A stretch of DNA of 64,000 nt from Actinoplanes lutulentus (lineage in GTDB: Bacteria > Actinomycetota > Actinomycetes > Mycobacteriales > Micromonosporaceae): assembly GCF_003259845.1 (NCBI RefSeq), contig NZ_QLMJ01000025.1, positions 123,548 to 187,547 on the forward strand. The letters are read 5' to 3'. Every line of letters starts with the position of its first letter. Positions within the stretch are counted from its first letter, which is position 1. Of this stretch, positions 44,566 through 51,154 are shown piece by piece. Below the pieces are notes generated by a model, which saw only the letters and a program-made list of their open reading frames with translations, was not told the origin of the DNA and did no database searches. A program made the position numbers and the translations under genes.

Positions 44566-45322
44566 CCGGCAGCCCATGGGCCGCGACTACCAGCTGATGG
44601 TGAGCGCCCTGGCCGAGGTGAACAAGCGCCGCGACACCGAGCTGGACGACGCGGAACAGGCGTATCAGGACAACGCGTCGCGCGCGGCCGGCGAACTGGC
44701 CCGTGCCGAGCACGACGCGCTCACCGCCGACCGCTGGGCCGGCGCCGCGGCCGCCCAGGTCCTCGACGTGGACCGGGAGGCGGCCGCCCTCTGGGACCAG
44801 CTGCGCCGGGCCCGCGGGATGCGGGTCCGTGCCCTGGGCGAGGTCCCGGAGCCGGCCTCGATCGAGGCGATGCCCCGGGTCGCCCTGCAGCGCCGGCCCG
44901 AATCCGCCGGCACCGAGCTGGCCACCCAGGGACTGACTCCGGGCCGTCAGTCGCCGCGCGCGCTGCTGGCCCGCGCCGCGGACCGGATCGACATCACGTC
45001 CCGTCCGGCCGGCCGGGTCCGGCCGAGGCGCTGGGTGTTCCCATTACTGCCGCTGGTGGGCGCGCTCTGCGCGACCCTTGCGGGTCTCATCGCCGCCGGC
45101 TTGGTGACATTCGGGGGTACGGACGTCGTAGGCGCCTCGGTGATCCGTGGCTTTGGCTGGCTCGGGTTCCTGGTGGCGCCGTCGACGGGTGTGCCGGTGG
45201 CCGCCTGGATCGCGCACCGGCGGCTGCGGGCCAGGCTGGAGATCGGCGGCATCGGTTTGACGCTGCTCGGCGGCATGCTGGCCGCGACGGCGTTGTCTCT
45301 GGCCTTCGCCGCGACCCGCTGA
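44552..45322 (+). CDS. Coiled-coil membrane protein partnered with the FtsK-like ATPase
   Basis: A 256-residue protein of unknown family. The N-terminal ~100 residues form a charged helix/coiled coil (ALAEVNKRRDTELDDAEQAYQDNASRAAGELARAEHDAL). A linker follows, and then three hydrophobic helices at about 160-186, 195-219 and 231-254. Its N-terminal helix resembles the coiled-coil head of the preceding ATPase, so the two may dock through it, recruiting the soluble ATPase to the membrane (inference). The start overlaps the ATPase gene by 14 bp. The stop codon lies in the first unit of a 7-bp tandem repeat. Confidence 0.75.
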   Translation: MTTRDRQPMGRDYQLMVSALAEVNKRRDTELDDAEQAYQDNASRAAGELARAEHDALTADRWAGAAAAQVLDVDREAAALWDQLRRARGMRVRALGEVPEPASIEAMPRVALQRRPESAGTELATQGLTPGRQSPRALLARAADRIDITSRPAGRVRPRRWVFPLLPLVGALCATLAGLIAAGLVTFGGTDVVGASVIRGFGWLGFLVAPSTGVPVAAWIAHRRLRARLEIGGIGLTLLGGMLAATALSLAFAATR

Positions 45323-45375
45323 CCGCTGATCGCTGACCGCTGACCGCTGATCGCTGATCGCTGATCGCTGATCGC
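45317..45375. repeat. 7-bp tandem repeat, eight units
   Basis: Eight contiguous units of CGCTGAY (T or C at the last base) run from 45317 to 45372, followed by a partial CGC. The first unit contains the TGA stop of the preceding gene. Seven bases is not a multiple of three, so changes in copy number would not alter that protein, because the stop comes first. Likely slippage-prone. Confidence 0.9.
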
Positions 45376-45500
45376 CCGGCTGATTGTCACGGTTGTCTCG
45401 ACGGCATCCTGGCGGCCAATGGGCCGGTGTGGCGACAGAGCGCACCGGCCTGTTGGACCACGGCGTAGTTCGGGTGCCGCAGTTCCCGTTGCCGAGGGGG

Positions 45501-45620
45501 CGAGCCGTAGCTCAGAGCTGTCATGGGGCGGCGATTGCGTGTCTGGACTACGGCTCGCGCCTCTCGGCCGTCGCTCAGGCACCTTATGAGGATCCGATTA
45601 CACGTCTGAGCTACGGCTCG
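45501..45620. repeat. Four-box palindromic element, copy 1 (120 bp)
   Basis: The outer arms CGAGCCGTAGCTCAGA (45501-45516) and their exact reverse complement (45605-45620) bound a 120-bp unit. Two internal boxes, CTGGACTACGGCTCG (45543-45557) and GGCCGTCGCTCAG (45566-45578), repeat the same motif in alternating orientation. A second copy with the boxes at identical offsets and the same length lies at 49635-49754; both also share ATTACAC before the right arm. It is non-coding and could fold into paired hairpins. A REP/BIME-like or MITE-like element is the best description. Confidence 0.85.
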
Positions 45621-45643
45621 GCCCGGCTCGGCTTTCCGCCCGG

Positions 45644-45701
45644 CGCGCCCGAAGTCGACACGCTGCGAGTGGCCCGCCGCTGCGTGTCGAGTTCGGGCGC
45701 G
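45644..45701. repeat. Long inverted repeat (24-bp arms, 10-bp loop)
   Basis: Arms 45644-45667 and 45678-45701 pair at 22 of 24 positions and would make a very stable hairpin on either strand. It starts 24 bp after the four-box element and is in no gene. It may be a terminator for the plus-strand membrane-protein operon or another repetitive element. No T-run is present. Confidence 0.7.
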
Positions 45702-46013
45702 TATCGAACCTGAAATCGACACATCCGTTCTGACCTGCGCGAATTTGGGCCGCGGTTGCACTCGCGCTGCGGGTGGGCGCCGGTCTCGCCACGGATGGCT
45801 CCGGCGACGCGCGGACAGAGGCTCACCGTGGGCTCTGGACCCGCCGAGACGAGGGCACACCGTGGGCCCCTGTCCGGCGGAGCGGGTGTCGGGCCTGTCC
45901 AGGCGGGGTTGCGATGCCTTTGCGGACTGGAGCCGCAGAGTGCCGGCGGTAGCCGCCGGAGGCGGGGTTCGGCCTTGGTGCGTTTGTGGGGCCCTGGGGC
46001 GTACGCATGGAAG

Positions 46014-46042
46014 AGCCGGTGCGGCAGGAGGCCGCACCGGCT
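46014..46042 (-). terminator. Hairpin terminator of hbd
   Basis: AGCCGGTGCGGC (46014-46025), a 5-nt loop, and the exact reverse complement (46031-46042), 18 bp beyond the hbd stop. It is GC-rich with a short pyrimidine run after the stem when read on the minus strand. Confidence 0.8.
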
Positions 46043-46060
46043 TTCAGAGGGTGACCGGGG

Positions 46061-46909
46061 TCAGTACTTGTAGAAGCCCTTGCCGGTCTTGCGGCCGAGG
46101 TCGCCGGCGGTGACCATGCGCTGGAGCAGCTCCGGCGGGAAGAACTTCTCGTCGGCGGTGTCGCGGTAGATGTTGCCGGCCGCGTTGAGCATCACGTCGA
46201 GGCCGGTGAGGTCGACGGTGGCGAGCGGGCCCATGGCGTGGCCGAAGCCGAGCTTCATCACGGTGTCCAGGTCCTCGGCGCTGACCACGCCGGACTCGAC
46301 CAGCTTGATCGCCTCGACCAGGATCGCCGAGAAGAGGCGGTTGGAGACGAAACCGGCCACGTCGCGCTTGACCTCTACGCACGTCTTGCCGACACCTTCG
46401 GCATAGGTGCGCGCGGCGGCCAGGGTCGCGTCGGAGGTCTGGTAACCGCGGACCAGCTCGACCAGCTTCATCATCGGCACCGGCGAGAAGAAGTGGATGC
46501 CGACCACCGACTCCGGACGCGAGGTGACCGTGGCGATCTGGGTGATCGGGATGGCCGAGGTGTTGGTGCCGAGGACCGCGTCCGCCTTGCAGATCTTGTC
46601 GAGCTGCTTGAAGACGTCGTGCTTCGCCTCGATCTTCTCGTAGATCGCCTCGACCACGACGTCGGCCTCGGACGCGGCGTCCAGGTCGGTGGTGGTGGTG
46701 ATCCGCGACAGGGTGGCGTCGACGTCCGCCTCGGCGATCCGGCCCTTGACCGCGAACCGGGTCAGCGACTCCTCGATCGCGGCCAGGCCACGGTTGAGCG
46801 AGGCGTCGTCCACGTCCCGGATAGTGACCTGCCATCCGGCCTGCGCCGAGACCTGCGCGATGCCGGAGCCCATCAAACCGGAACCGATGACCGCGAGACG
46901 ACCAGCCAT
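46061..46909 (-). CDS. hbd: 3-hydroxybutyryl-CoA dehydrogenase
   Basis: A 282-residue enzyme that uses NAD(P) to interconvert 3-hydroxybutyryl-CoA and acetoacetyl-CoA. The N-terminal Rossmann motif is AVIGSGLMGSGIAQVSAQAG. LGTNTSAIPITQIATVTSRPESVVGIHFFSPVPMMKLVELV holds the catalytic Ser and His, with the Glu in VELV. The C-terminal helical domain ends in GDLGRKTGKGFYKY, the classic tail. ATG 46909 has AGGAG about 6 nt upstream; a longer frame upstream is not conserved. It could work with the enoyl-CoA hydratase and thiolase elsewhere in the window. Confidence 0.95.
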   Translation of the reverse strand: MAGRLAVIGSGLMGSGIAQVSAQAGWQVTIRDVDDASLNRGLAAIEESLTRFAVKGRIAEADVDATLSRITTTTDLDAASEADVVVEAIYEKIEAKHDVFKQLDKICKADAVLGTNTSAIPITQIATVTSRPESVVGIHFFSPVPMMKLVELVRGYQTSDATLAAARTYAEGVGKTCVEVKRDVAGFVSNRLFSAILVEAIKLVESGVVSAEDLDTVMKLGFGHAMGPLATVDLTGLDVMLNAAGNIYRDTADEKFFPPELLQRMVTAGDLGRKTGKGFYKY

Positions 46910-47033
46910 ATCCCACTCCTTCGTCGGGTAACTGGGGCTCACCTTAGCCGGGTTACTTAACGGTGATTCAGCACGGGTTCTCGATCGGGTCAAATCCCAT
47001 GAAAACATCGCTTGGCGGTGCCACACTGTGCCC

Positions 47034-47366
47034 ATGGCCACGAGCGACGGCTGGTACCTCATCGGACCGTTGATCGCCGTCGGTCTTGTCGGCTTTCTCG
47101 GCGCGGTCTTCTGGCGAATGGGCCTGCAGCCCACCGGCGCACCCGGCGCGGAACCGGACGGTCTCTCGATCTTCTCCGAGTGCGAGGACTACGGACTGCT
47201 CTGGCCCGCGGCGGTCACGGAGGACACCGAGGTCGCCGACGAGATCCGGCGGCTGCTCGCCGATGCGGGCATCCGAGCGACAAGTGCGACCCGGCGCGAT
47301 GGCCGGGTCACCGTGCTGGTCTTCGCCGAGGAGGTGGAGGAGGCGCGCAGGCTCGCCCAGAGCTAG
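47034..47366 (+). CDS. Small single-helix membrane protein of unknown function
   Basis: A 110-residue protein. An N-terminal transmembrane helix (WYLIGPLIAVGLVGFLGAVFW, ~7-27) is followed by a soluble ~80-residue domain with EDTEVADEIRRLLADAGIRATSATRRDGRVTVLVFAEEVEEARRLAQS. This alpha-beta pattern resembles the DUF2007/ACT-like small domains that follow a membrane anchor in several actinomycete proteins (uncertain). ATG 47034 is chosen; GTG 47028 lies just before. It is convergent with murA, 15 bp apart. Confidence 0.7.
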   Translation: MATSDGWYLIGPLIAVGLVGFLGAVFWRMGLQPTGAPGAEPDGLSIFSECEDYGLLWPAAVTEDTEVADEIRRLLADAGIRATSATRRDGRVTVLVFAEEVEEARRLAQS

Positions 47367-47394
47367 AAATCGAACCCGGAGCTAGAAATCGAAC
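47360..47394. repeat. Direct repeat carrying both convergent stop codons
   Basis: GAGCTAGAAATCGAAC occurs at 47360-47375 and again at 47379-47394, a 19-bp period. The CTAG of the first copy contains the stop of the small membrane protein, and the CTAG of the second contains the stop of murA on the other strand. This looks like a short tandem duplication that separated two stop codons once sharing one CTAG. Confidence 0.85.
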
Positions 47395-48662
47395 GTCGGC
47401 TCCGGCACGTCGGTCCGCTCCACCTCGACGCCCAGGTTCGCCAGGTCGGAGACGAAGTCCGGGTAACCGCGGTCGATGTGGTGGACCTCGCCCACCTCGG
47501 TCACCCCGTCGGCGCAGAGGCCGGCGATGACCAGGCCGGCGCCGGCCCGGATGTCGGTGGCGCGTACCGGCGCTCCGGAGAGCCGGTCCCGGCCGTTCAC
47601 CACGGCGTGGTGGCCGTCGGTACGGATGTCGGCGCCGAGTCGCACCATCTCGTTCACGAACATGAAGCGGCCGTCGAAGATGTTCTCGGTGATCAGTGAC
47701 GAGCCCTCGGCCACGGCGGCCAGACCCAGCGCCATCGGCAGCAGGTCGGTCGCGAACCCCGGGTACGGCAGCGTGACGATGTCGACGCTCTTCGGGCGCT
47801 CGGTCATGCGTACCCGGAACTTGTTGTCGCCCGGTTCGACCGTCGCACCGGCCTGGACCAGCTTGTCCAGGGCGATGTCCAGGAACTCCGGCCGGACGCC
47901 GTGCACTGTCACGTCGCCACGGGTCATCGCTGCGGCGTACGCCCACGTACCCCCGACGATCCGGTCACCGACCGTGGTGTGCTGGACCGGCTTGAGTGGC
48001 CCGTCCACCCCCTCGACGATCAGCGTCGACGTGCCGGCGCCCTCGATCCTGGCGCCCATCGCGGTGAGCATGTCGCAGATGTCGACGATCTCCGGTTCCC
48101 GGGCGGCGTTGTCGATCTCCGTCACGCCGCGGGCCAGAACGGCCGCCATCAGCAGGTTCTCGGTGGCGCCGACGCTCGGGAAGTCCAGCCAGATCTTGGA
48201 ACCGCGCAGCCCCTGCGGCGCCGACGCGATCACGAAACCGTGCTCGTTGGAGATCTCCGCACCCATCCGGGCCAGGCCGGACACGTGCATGTCCAGCCCT
48301 CGGGAGCCGATCATGTCGCCGCCGGGCAGCGCCACCCGCACGAACCCGCGCCGGGCCAGCAGCGGGCCGAGCACGCAGATCGACGCGCGCAGCCGCCTGA
48401 CCAGGTCGTAGTCGGCCTCCGCACCGGGCTCGGCCGGCACGTCGATGATCGCCTCGTTGCCCTTGAGCTCGACGTCGCAGCCGAGCCGGCGCAGCACCTC
48501 GCCCATGATGGCGATGTCCGTGATGCGCGGGACGTTCGCCACCACGCTCCGGCCCTCGGCCAGCAACGCGACCGCCATCAGCTTCAGCGCCGAATTCTTC
48601 GCCCCGCCGACAGCGACGTCGCCGGCAAGCCGCGCGCCGCCCTTCACCCTGATCACATCCAC
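47382..48662 (-). CDS. murA: UDP-N-acetylglucosamine 1-carboxyvinyltransferase, Asp-type
   Basis: A 426-residue MurA, the first committed enzyme of peptidoglycan precursor synthesis (enolpyruvyl transfer from PEP to UDP-GlcNAc). VKGGARLAGDVAVGGAKNSALKLMAVALLAEG carries the Lys-Asn pair near the N-terminus. The mobile loop reads PGGDMIGSRGLDMHVSGL, where Asp replaces the usual Cys (Cys115 in E. coli). This is the substitution that makes mycobacterial MurA insensitive to fosfomycin. The DRIVGGTWAYAAAMT and ATDIRAGAGLVIAGL motifs are intact. GTG 48662 is taken as start (VDVIRVKGG); longer frames lack homology. It is divergent from the adenosyltransferase gene. Confidence 0.95.
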   Translation of the reverse strand: MDVIRVKGGARLAGDVAVGGAKNSALKLMAVALLAEGRSVVANVPRITDIAIMGEVLRRLGCDVELKGNEAIIDVPAEPGAEADYDLVRRLRASICVLGPLLARRGFVRVALPGGDMIGSRGLDMHVSGLARMGAEISNEHGFVIASAPQGLRGSKIWLDFPSVGATENLLMAAVLARGVTEIDNAAREPEIVDICDMLTAMGARIEGAGTSTLIVEGVDGPLKPVQHTTVGDRIVGGTWAYAAAMTRGDVTVHGVRPEFLDIALDKLVQAGATVEPGDNKFRVRMTERPKSVDIVTLPYPGFATDLLPMALGLAAVAEGSSLITENIFDGRFMFVNEMVRLGADIRTDGHHAVVNGRDRLSGAPVRATDIRAGAGLVIAGLCADGVTEVGEVHHIDRGYPDFVSDLANLGVEVERTDVPEPTFDF

Positions 48663-48726
48663 GCGGGCAATCGTAGGGTTCCCGCGCCCGCGCCGCCTCG
48701 TAGGGTCAGCTCGTAGGGTGGGTCGC

Positions 48727-49302
48727 ATGGCCGTACATCTCACCCGCATCTACACCCGAACCGGCGATGCCGGGCAGACCCGTCTGGTCAACAACGAGGT
48801 CGCGCCGAAAACCGCGCCCCGCATCGCGGCTTACGCGGACGCGGACGAGTGCAACGCCGCGCTGGGCGCGGCCCTCGCCCTGGGCGATCTCCCTTCGGGG
48901 GTACGCACAGTGCTCTCCCGCATCCAGAATGATCTCTTCGATCTCGGGGCCGACCTGGGGAACCCACTCTCGTCCGAGCCGCCGGCCTATCCCCCGCTGC
49001 GCGTCACCGAGGACTACGTGACCCGCCTCGAAGGCTGGTGCGACGAGTTCAACGAGCAGCTGAGCGCGCTGGACAGCTTCATCCTCCCGGGCGGGACACC
49101 GGGCGCCGCCCTGCTGCACGTGGCCCGCACGGTGGCCCGGCGCGCGGAGAGGTCGACGTGGGCCCTGATCGAAGCCGAGCCGGACACCACCAGCGTGCTG
49201 CCCGCCAAATACCTGAACCGCCTCTCCGACCTCCTGTTCATCCTGTCCCGGGCAGCCAACCCAGACGGCGACGTCAAGTGGATCCCCGGCGGCCAGCGCT
49301 AG
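48727..49302 (+). CDS. pduO: Cob(I)alamin adenosyltransferase, PduO type
   Basis: A 191-residue trimeric-type ATP:cob(I)alamin adenosyltransferase. The N-terminal ATP loop TRIYTRTGDAGQTRL, the YADADECNAALG helix, the core RIQNDLFDLGADL and the C-terminal YLNRLSDLLFILSR are family signatures. It makes adenosylcobalamin, the cofactor of the IcmA-type mutase in the same window, so it probably supplies that enzyme and methylmalonyl-CoA mutase. ATG 48727 is 64 bp from the divergent murA start. Confidence 0.94.
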   Translation: MAVHLTRIYTRTGDAGQTRLVNNEVAPKTAPRIAAYADADECNAALGAALALGDLPSGVRTVLSRIQNDLFDLGADLGNPLSSEPPAYPPLRVTEDYVTRLEGWCDEFNEQLSALDSFILPGGTPGAALLHVARTVARRAERSTWALIEAEPDTTSVLPAKYLNRLSDLLFILSRAANPDGDVKWIPGGQR

Positions 49303-49328
49303 CCCCCACCGTCCGCCCGCCCGCTCGT

Positions 49329-49381
49329 CGAGATCTTGGCAAGTTCCGCCCACATAGCGACCATTAGTCGCCTAGATCTCG
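49329..49381 (+). terminator. Nested hairpin after pduO, possible terminator
   Basis: CGAGATCT (49329-49336) and AGATCTCG (49374-49381) are perfect outer arms, with an inner stem GCGAC/GTCGC near 49357-49370. It begins 27 bp after the pduO stop. There is no strong U-tract, and a repeat-element origin is possible. Confidence 0.4.
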
Positions 49382-49498
49382 GACCTGGTCGCGGCCGGCT
49401 CGCGCTTACGGTCGCGTTTTCAGCTCCCAGGCGACCACAAGCACGAGCCAGCCGCAGGCCAAGGCCCGCACCGGCGCCAAAGCGGCACCGGGGCCACG

Positions 49499-49624
49499 GC
49501 GGCTCTGAGCCGGGCGCTCTGGGCCGAAAGCCCTGAGCCGGGCGCTCCGAGCCAGACGCTCTGGGGCGGACGCTCTGGGCAAGGCGCTCTGGGCAAGGCG
49601 CTCTGGGCAAGGCGCTCTGGGCCG
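49499..49624. repeat. 14-bp tandem repeat, about nine units
   Basis: Units related to GGCGCTCTGGGCAA are contiguous from 49499 to 49624. Units at 49583-49596 and 49597-49610 are identical. Neighbouring units differ at one to three bases, and the first ones are degenerate. The array ends 10 bp before the second four-box element. Copy-number variation between strains is likely. Confidence 0.85.
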
Positions 49625-49632
49625 GTTGGCGG

Positions 49633-49756
49633 GGCGAGCCGTAGCTCAGGTCTGGAATGGCCGGGCTTTGAGGTGGCTGGACTACGGCCGGACCCGGTCA
49701 GCCGTAGTCCAGCCATGGAATCAGGGGCGGATTACACACCTGGGCTACGGCTCGCC
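49633..49756. repeat. Four-box palindromic element, copy 2
   Basis: Outer arms 49633-49651 and 49738-49756 pair at 18 of 19 positions. The mismatch leaves a G-T wobble. The inner arms TGGCTGGACTACGGC (49674-49688) and their perfect complement (49701-49715) pair exactly, so here both nested hairpins are intact. Box offsets and the 120-bp core (49635-49754) match copy 1 without gaps. The right arm contains the phzF stop codon (49745-49747). Confidence 0.88.
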
Positions 49757-50626
49757 GACGGGCGCGAGGAGTTCGCCGTCGATGACGGTGACGGCTCGGC
49801 CTCGGAGGAGGGTTCGTTCGCCGCGGAGGGAGACCTGGACGTAACCGCCGCGGGGTGAGGCCTGGTAACCGGTCAGGTCGGTGCGGCCCAGGCGGGCCGA
49901 CCAGTACGGAGCCAGGGCCGTGTGGGCGCTCCCGGTCACCGGGTCCTCGTCGACGCCCACGGCCGGGCCGAAGAAACGGGACACGAAGTCGTGGCCGGCA
50001 CCGGGATCGGCCACGGCCGTAACGATCACGCCGCGGCCGGACAGTGGGATCAGGGCGCGCAGGTCGGGGACGATCGTCCGGACCGTCTGCTCGTCGGCGA
50101 CCTCGACCAGCAGATCGTCGGTGTCCGGGCCCGTGTGGTGGACAGCCAGGATCGCGCCGCCCCGAGACTCGACGCCCAGCCCTTCGACGCCCACCGCCTC
50201 GATACCCGCCGCCACGATTCCCCGCGATCCGACGCCCAGGGCTGCGGCCAGGGCGGGATCGGTCGAGACCCGGGTCAGCGGGGCGGTCGGGAAGTCGAGG
50301 GTGATCAGGCCGTCGTCAACGGACGCCCTCAGGACGCCGCTGCGGGTGGCGAACCGGATCGGAGCGGCCGGGTTCAGCACGTGGGCCGCCGCGAGCGTGG
50401 CGTGCCCGCAGAGGGCCACCTCCACCGCCGGCGTGAACCAGCGCAGGGCCCAGTCGGCGTCGCCGCCCTCGGGCAGCGGGTGCAGGAACGCCGTCTCCGC
50501 GTGGTTGACCTCGGCGGCGACCCGCTGCATCCAGTCATCGGAGGGGAAGGCGTCGAGCAGCAGGACGCCCGCCGGCGCGCCGGAGAACGGCTTGTCGGTG
50601 AAGGCGTCGACGATTCGGATCCGCAT
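49745..50626 (-). CDS. PhzF-family isomerase/epimerase
   Basis: A 293-residue PhzF-like protein with two similar halves of diaminopimelate-epimerase fold. RIRIVDAFTDKPFSGAPAGVLLL and the catalytic-Glu segment VNHAETAFL are at the N-terminus, with RWFTPAVEVALCGHATLAAAHVL next. The second half has VDEDPVTGSAHTALAPYW. Family members isomerise dihydro-hydroxyanthranilate in phenazine synthesis, but most are orphans of unknown substrate, and no phenazine genes are here. ATG 50626 begins the conserved strand. The last codons (Gly-Glu-Pro-stop) are made of repeat-element sequence. Confidence 0.92.
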   Translation of the reverse strand: MRIRIVDAFTDKPFSGAPAGVLLLDAFPSDDWMQRVAAEVNHAETAFLHPLPEGGDADWALRWFTPAVEVALCGHATLAAAHVLNPAAPIRFATRSGVLRASVDDGLITLDFPTAPLTRVSTDPALAAALGVGSRGIVAAGIEAVGVEGLGVESRGGAILAVHHTGPDTDDLLVEVADEQTVRTIVPDLRALIPLSGRGVIVTAVADPGAGHDFVSRFFGPAVGVDEDPVTGSAHTALAPYWSARLGRTDLTGYQASPRGGYVQVSLRGERTLLRGRAVTVIDGELLAPVGEP

Positions 50627-50678
50627 GTGACCGACGTTAGGGCAGGTCAGCGACGTGCGGCGAGAGCCAATCCGGCTC

Positions 50679-51146
50679 TTATGGCTCGGTCGGGCGCGGG
50701 CCGAACACCGGCCGGCTGCGCAGCGCGGTCGGGTCACGCGGCGGGCCCGCCTCCAGCCAGGAGCTGAACCCGGTGACCGTGGTCTCCGCCATCGCGATCT
50801 CGATCTGGGTGCCGCTGCTCGCGCACCGCAGGACCACCCAGTGGCCGGGCATGGTGAGGCGTTCCGGCCCGGTGGGCAGTCGCCGCTCCTCGACCGCGAG
50901 GAACCGCCGGTCCAGGACACGCTTGGGGCGGATCGCCAGGCTGAACATGCGGTGGAACCGGAGCTCGTCACCGACGAACTGGCCGAGCCCGGGAGACCAG
51001 CCACGGCCCGGGACCATCGTGCTGAGCCGGACCTGGAGGCGAATGGTTCCGCCGCCGGCCATCAGCAGCCGGCGGCGGAAAAAGATCGCGAAGAGGAGCG
51101 CGAGCAGAGTGACGATACAGATTCCGGCGATTTCCAGAACCCGCAT
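50679..51146 (-). CDS. DUF2550 membrane-anchored protein
   Basis: A 155-residue protein. One N-terminal helix (IAGICIVTLLALLFAIFF, ~6-24) is followed by an RRR stop-transfer and a soluble beta-rich domain. GGTIRLQVRLSTMVPGRGWSPGLGQFVGDELRFHRMFSLAIRPKRVLDR is typical of DUF2550. A gene of this family also follows atpC in mycobacteria. It starts 8 bp after atpC, so it is co-transcribed. The function is unknown. Confidence 0.85.
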   Translation of the reverse strand: MRVLEIAGICIVTLLALLFAIFFRRRLLMAGGGTIRLQVRLSTMVPGRGWSPGLGQFVGDELRFHRMFSLAIRPKRVLDRRFLAVEERRLPTGPERLTMPGHWVVLRCASSGTQIEIAMAETTVTGFSSWLEAGPPRDPTALRSRPVFGPRPTEP

Positions 51147-51154
51147 CGCCGGCG

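Larger units (their letters stand above)
45323..46060. other. 738-bp gene-free, repeat-rich gap
   Basis: No convincing gene is present between the coiled-coil membrane protein and hbd; the open frames here have Arg/Gly/Pro-rich shadow compositions. The gap contains the end of a 7-bp tandem array, a 120-bp four-box element, a long 24-bp-stem hairpin and the hbd terminator. The stretch 45702-46013 holds only loose direct repeats built on CACCGTGGGC (near 45825 and 45858). Confidence 0.7.
49303..49744. other. 442-bp gene-free, repeat-rich gap
   Basis: No gene is supported between pduO and phzF. The first ~180 bp carry a nested hairpin at 49329-49381 and plain GC-rich sequence. The rest is a 14-bp tandem array and most of the second four-box element, whose right end enters the phzF coding region. 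Confidence 0.7.

Noticed and set aside
42022..45322. Type VII secretion locus because of the EccC-like ATPase
   Set aside because: No EccB, EccD, EccE, MycP or WXG100 genes are near and the ATPase lacks membrane helices, so only the domain plan is comparable.
45495..45520. GTAGCTCAG in the four-box element resembles a tRNA D-arm, suggesting a tRNA or tRNA fragment
   Set aside because: There is no anticodon arm, no TTC T-loop and no acceptor pairing, and the motif recurs in inverted orientation within the element; the similarity is chance.
45745..46113. 122-residue open frame in the repeat-rich gap
   Set aside because: Arg/Gly/Cys-rich random composition, no ribosome site, and it runs through the hbd terminator hairpin.
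49499..49624. Tandem units considered as a CRISPR array
   Set aside because: Units are 14 bp and contiguous, without spacers; no cas genes are present.
49745..50626. Phenazine biosynthesis locus because of the PhzF-family gene
   Set aside because: No other phz genes are present; most PhzF-like proteins lie outside phenazine clusters.
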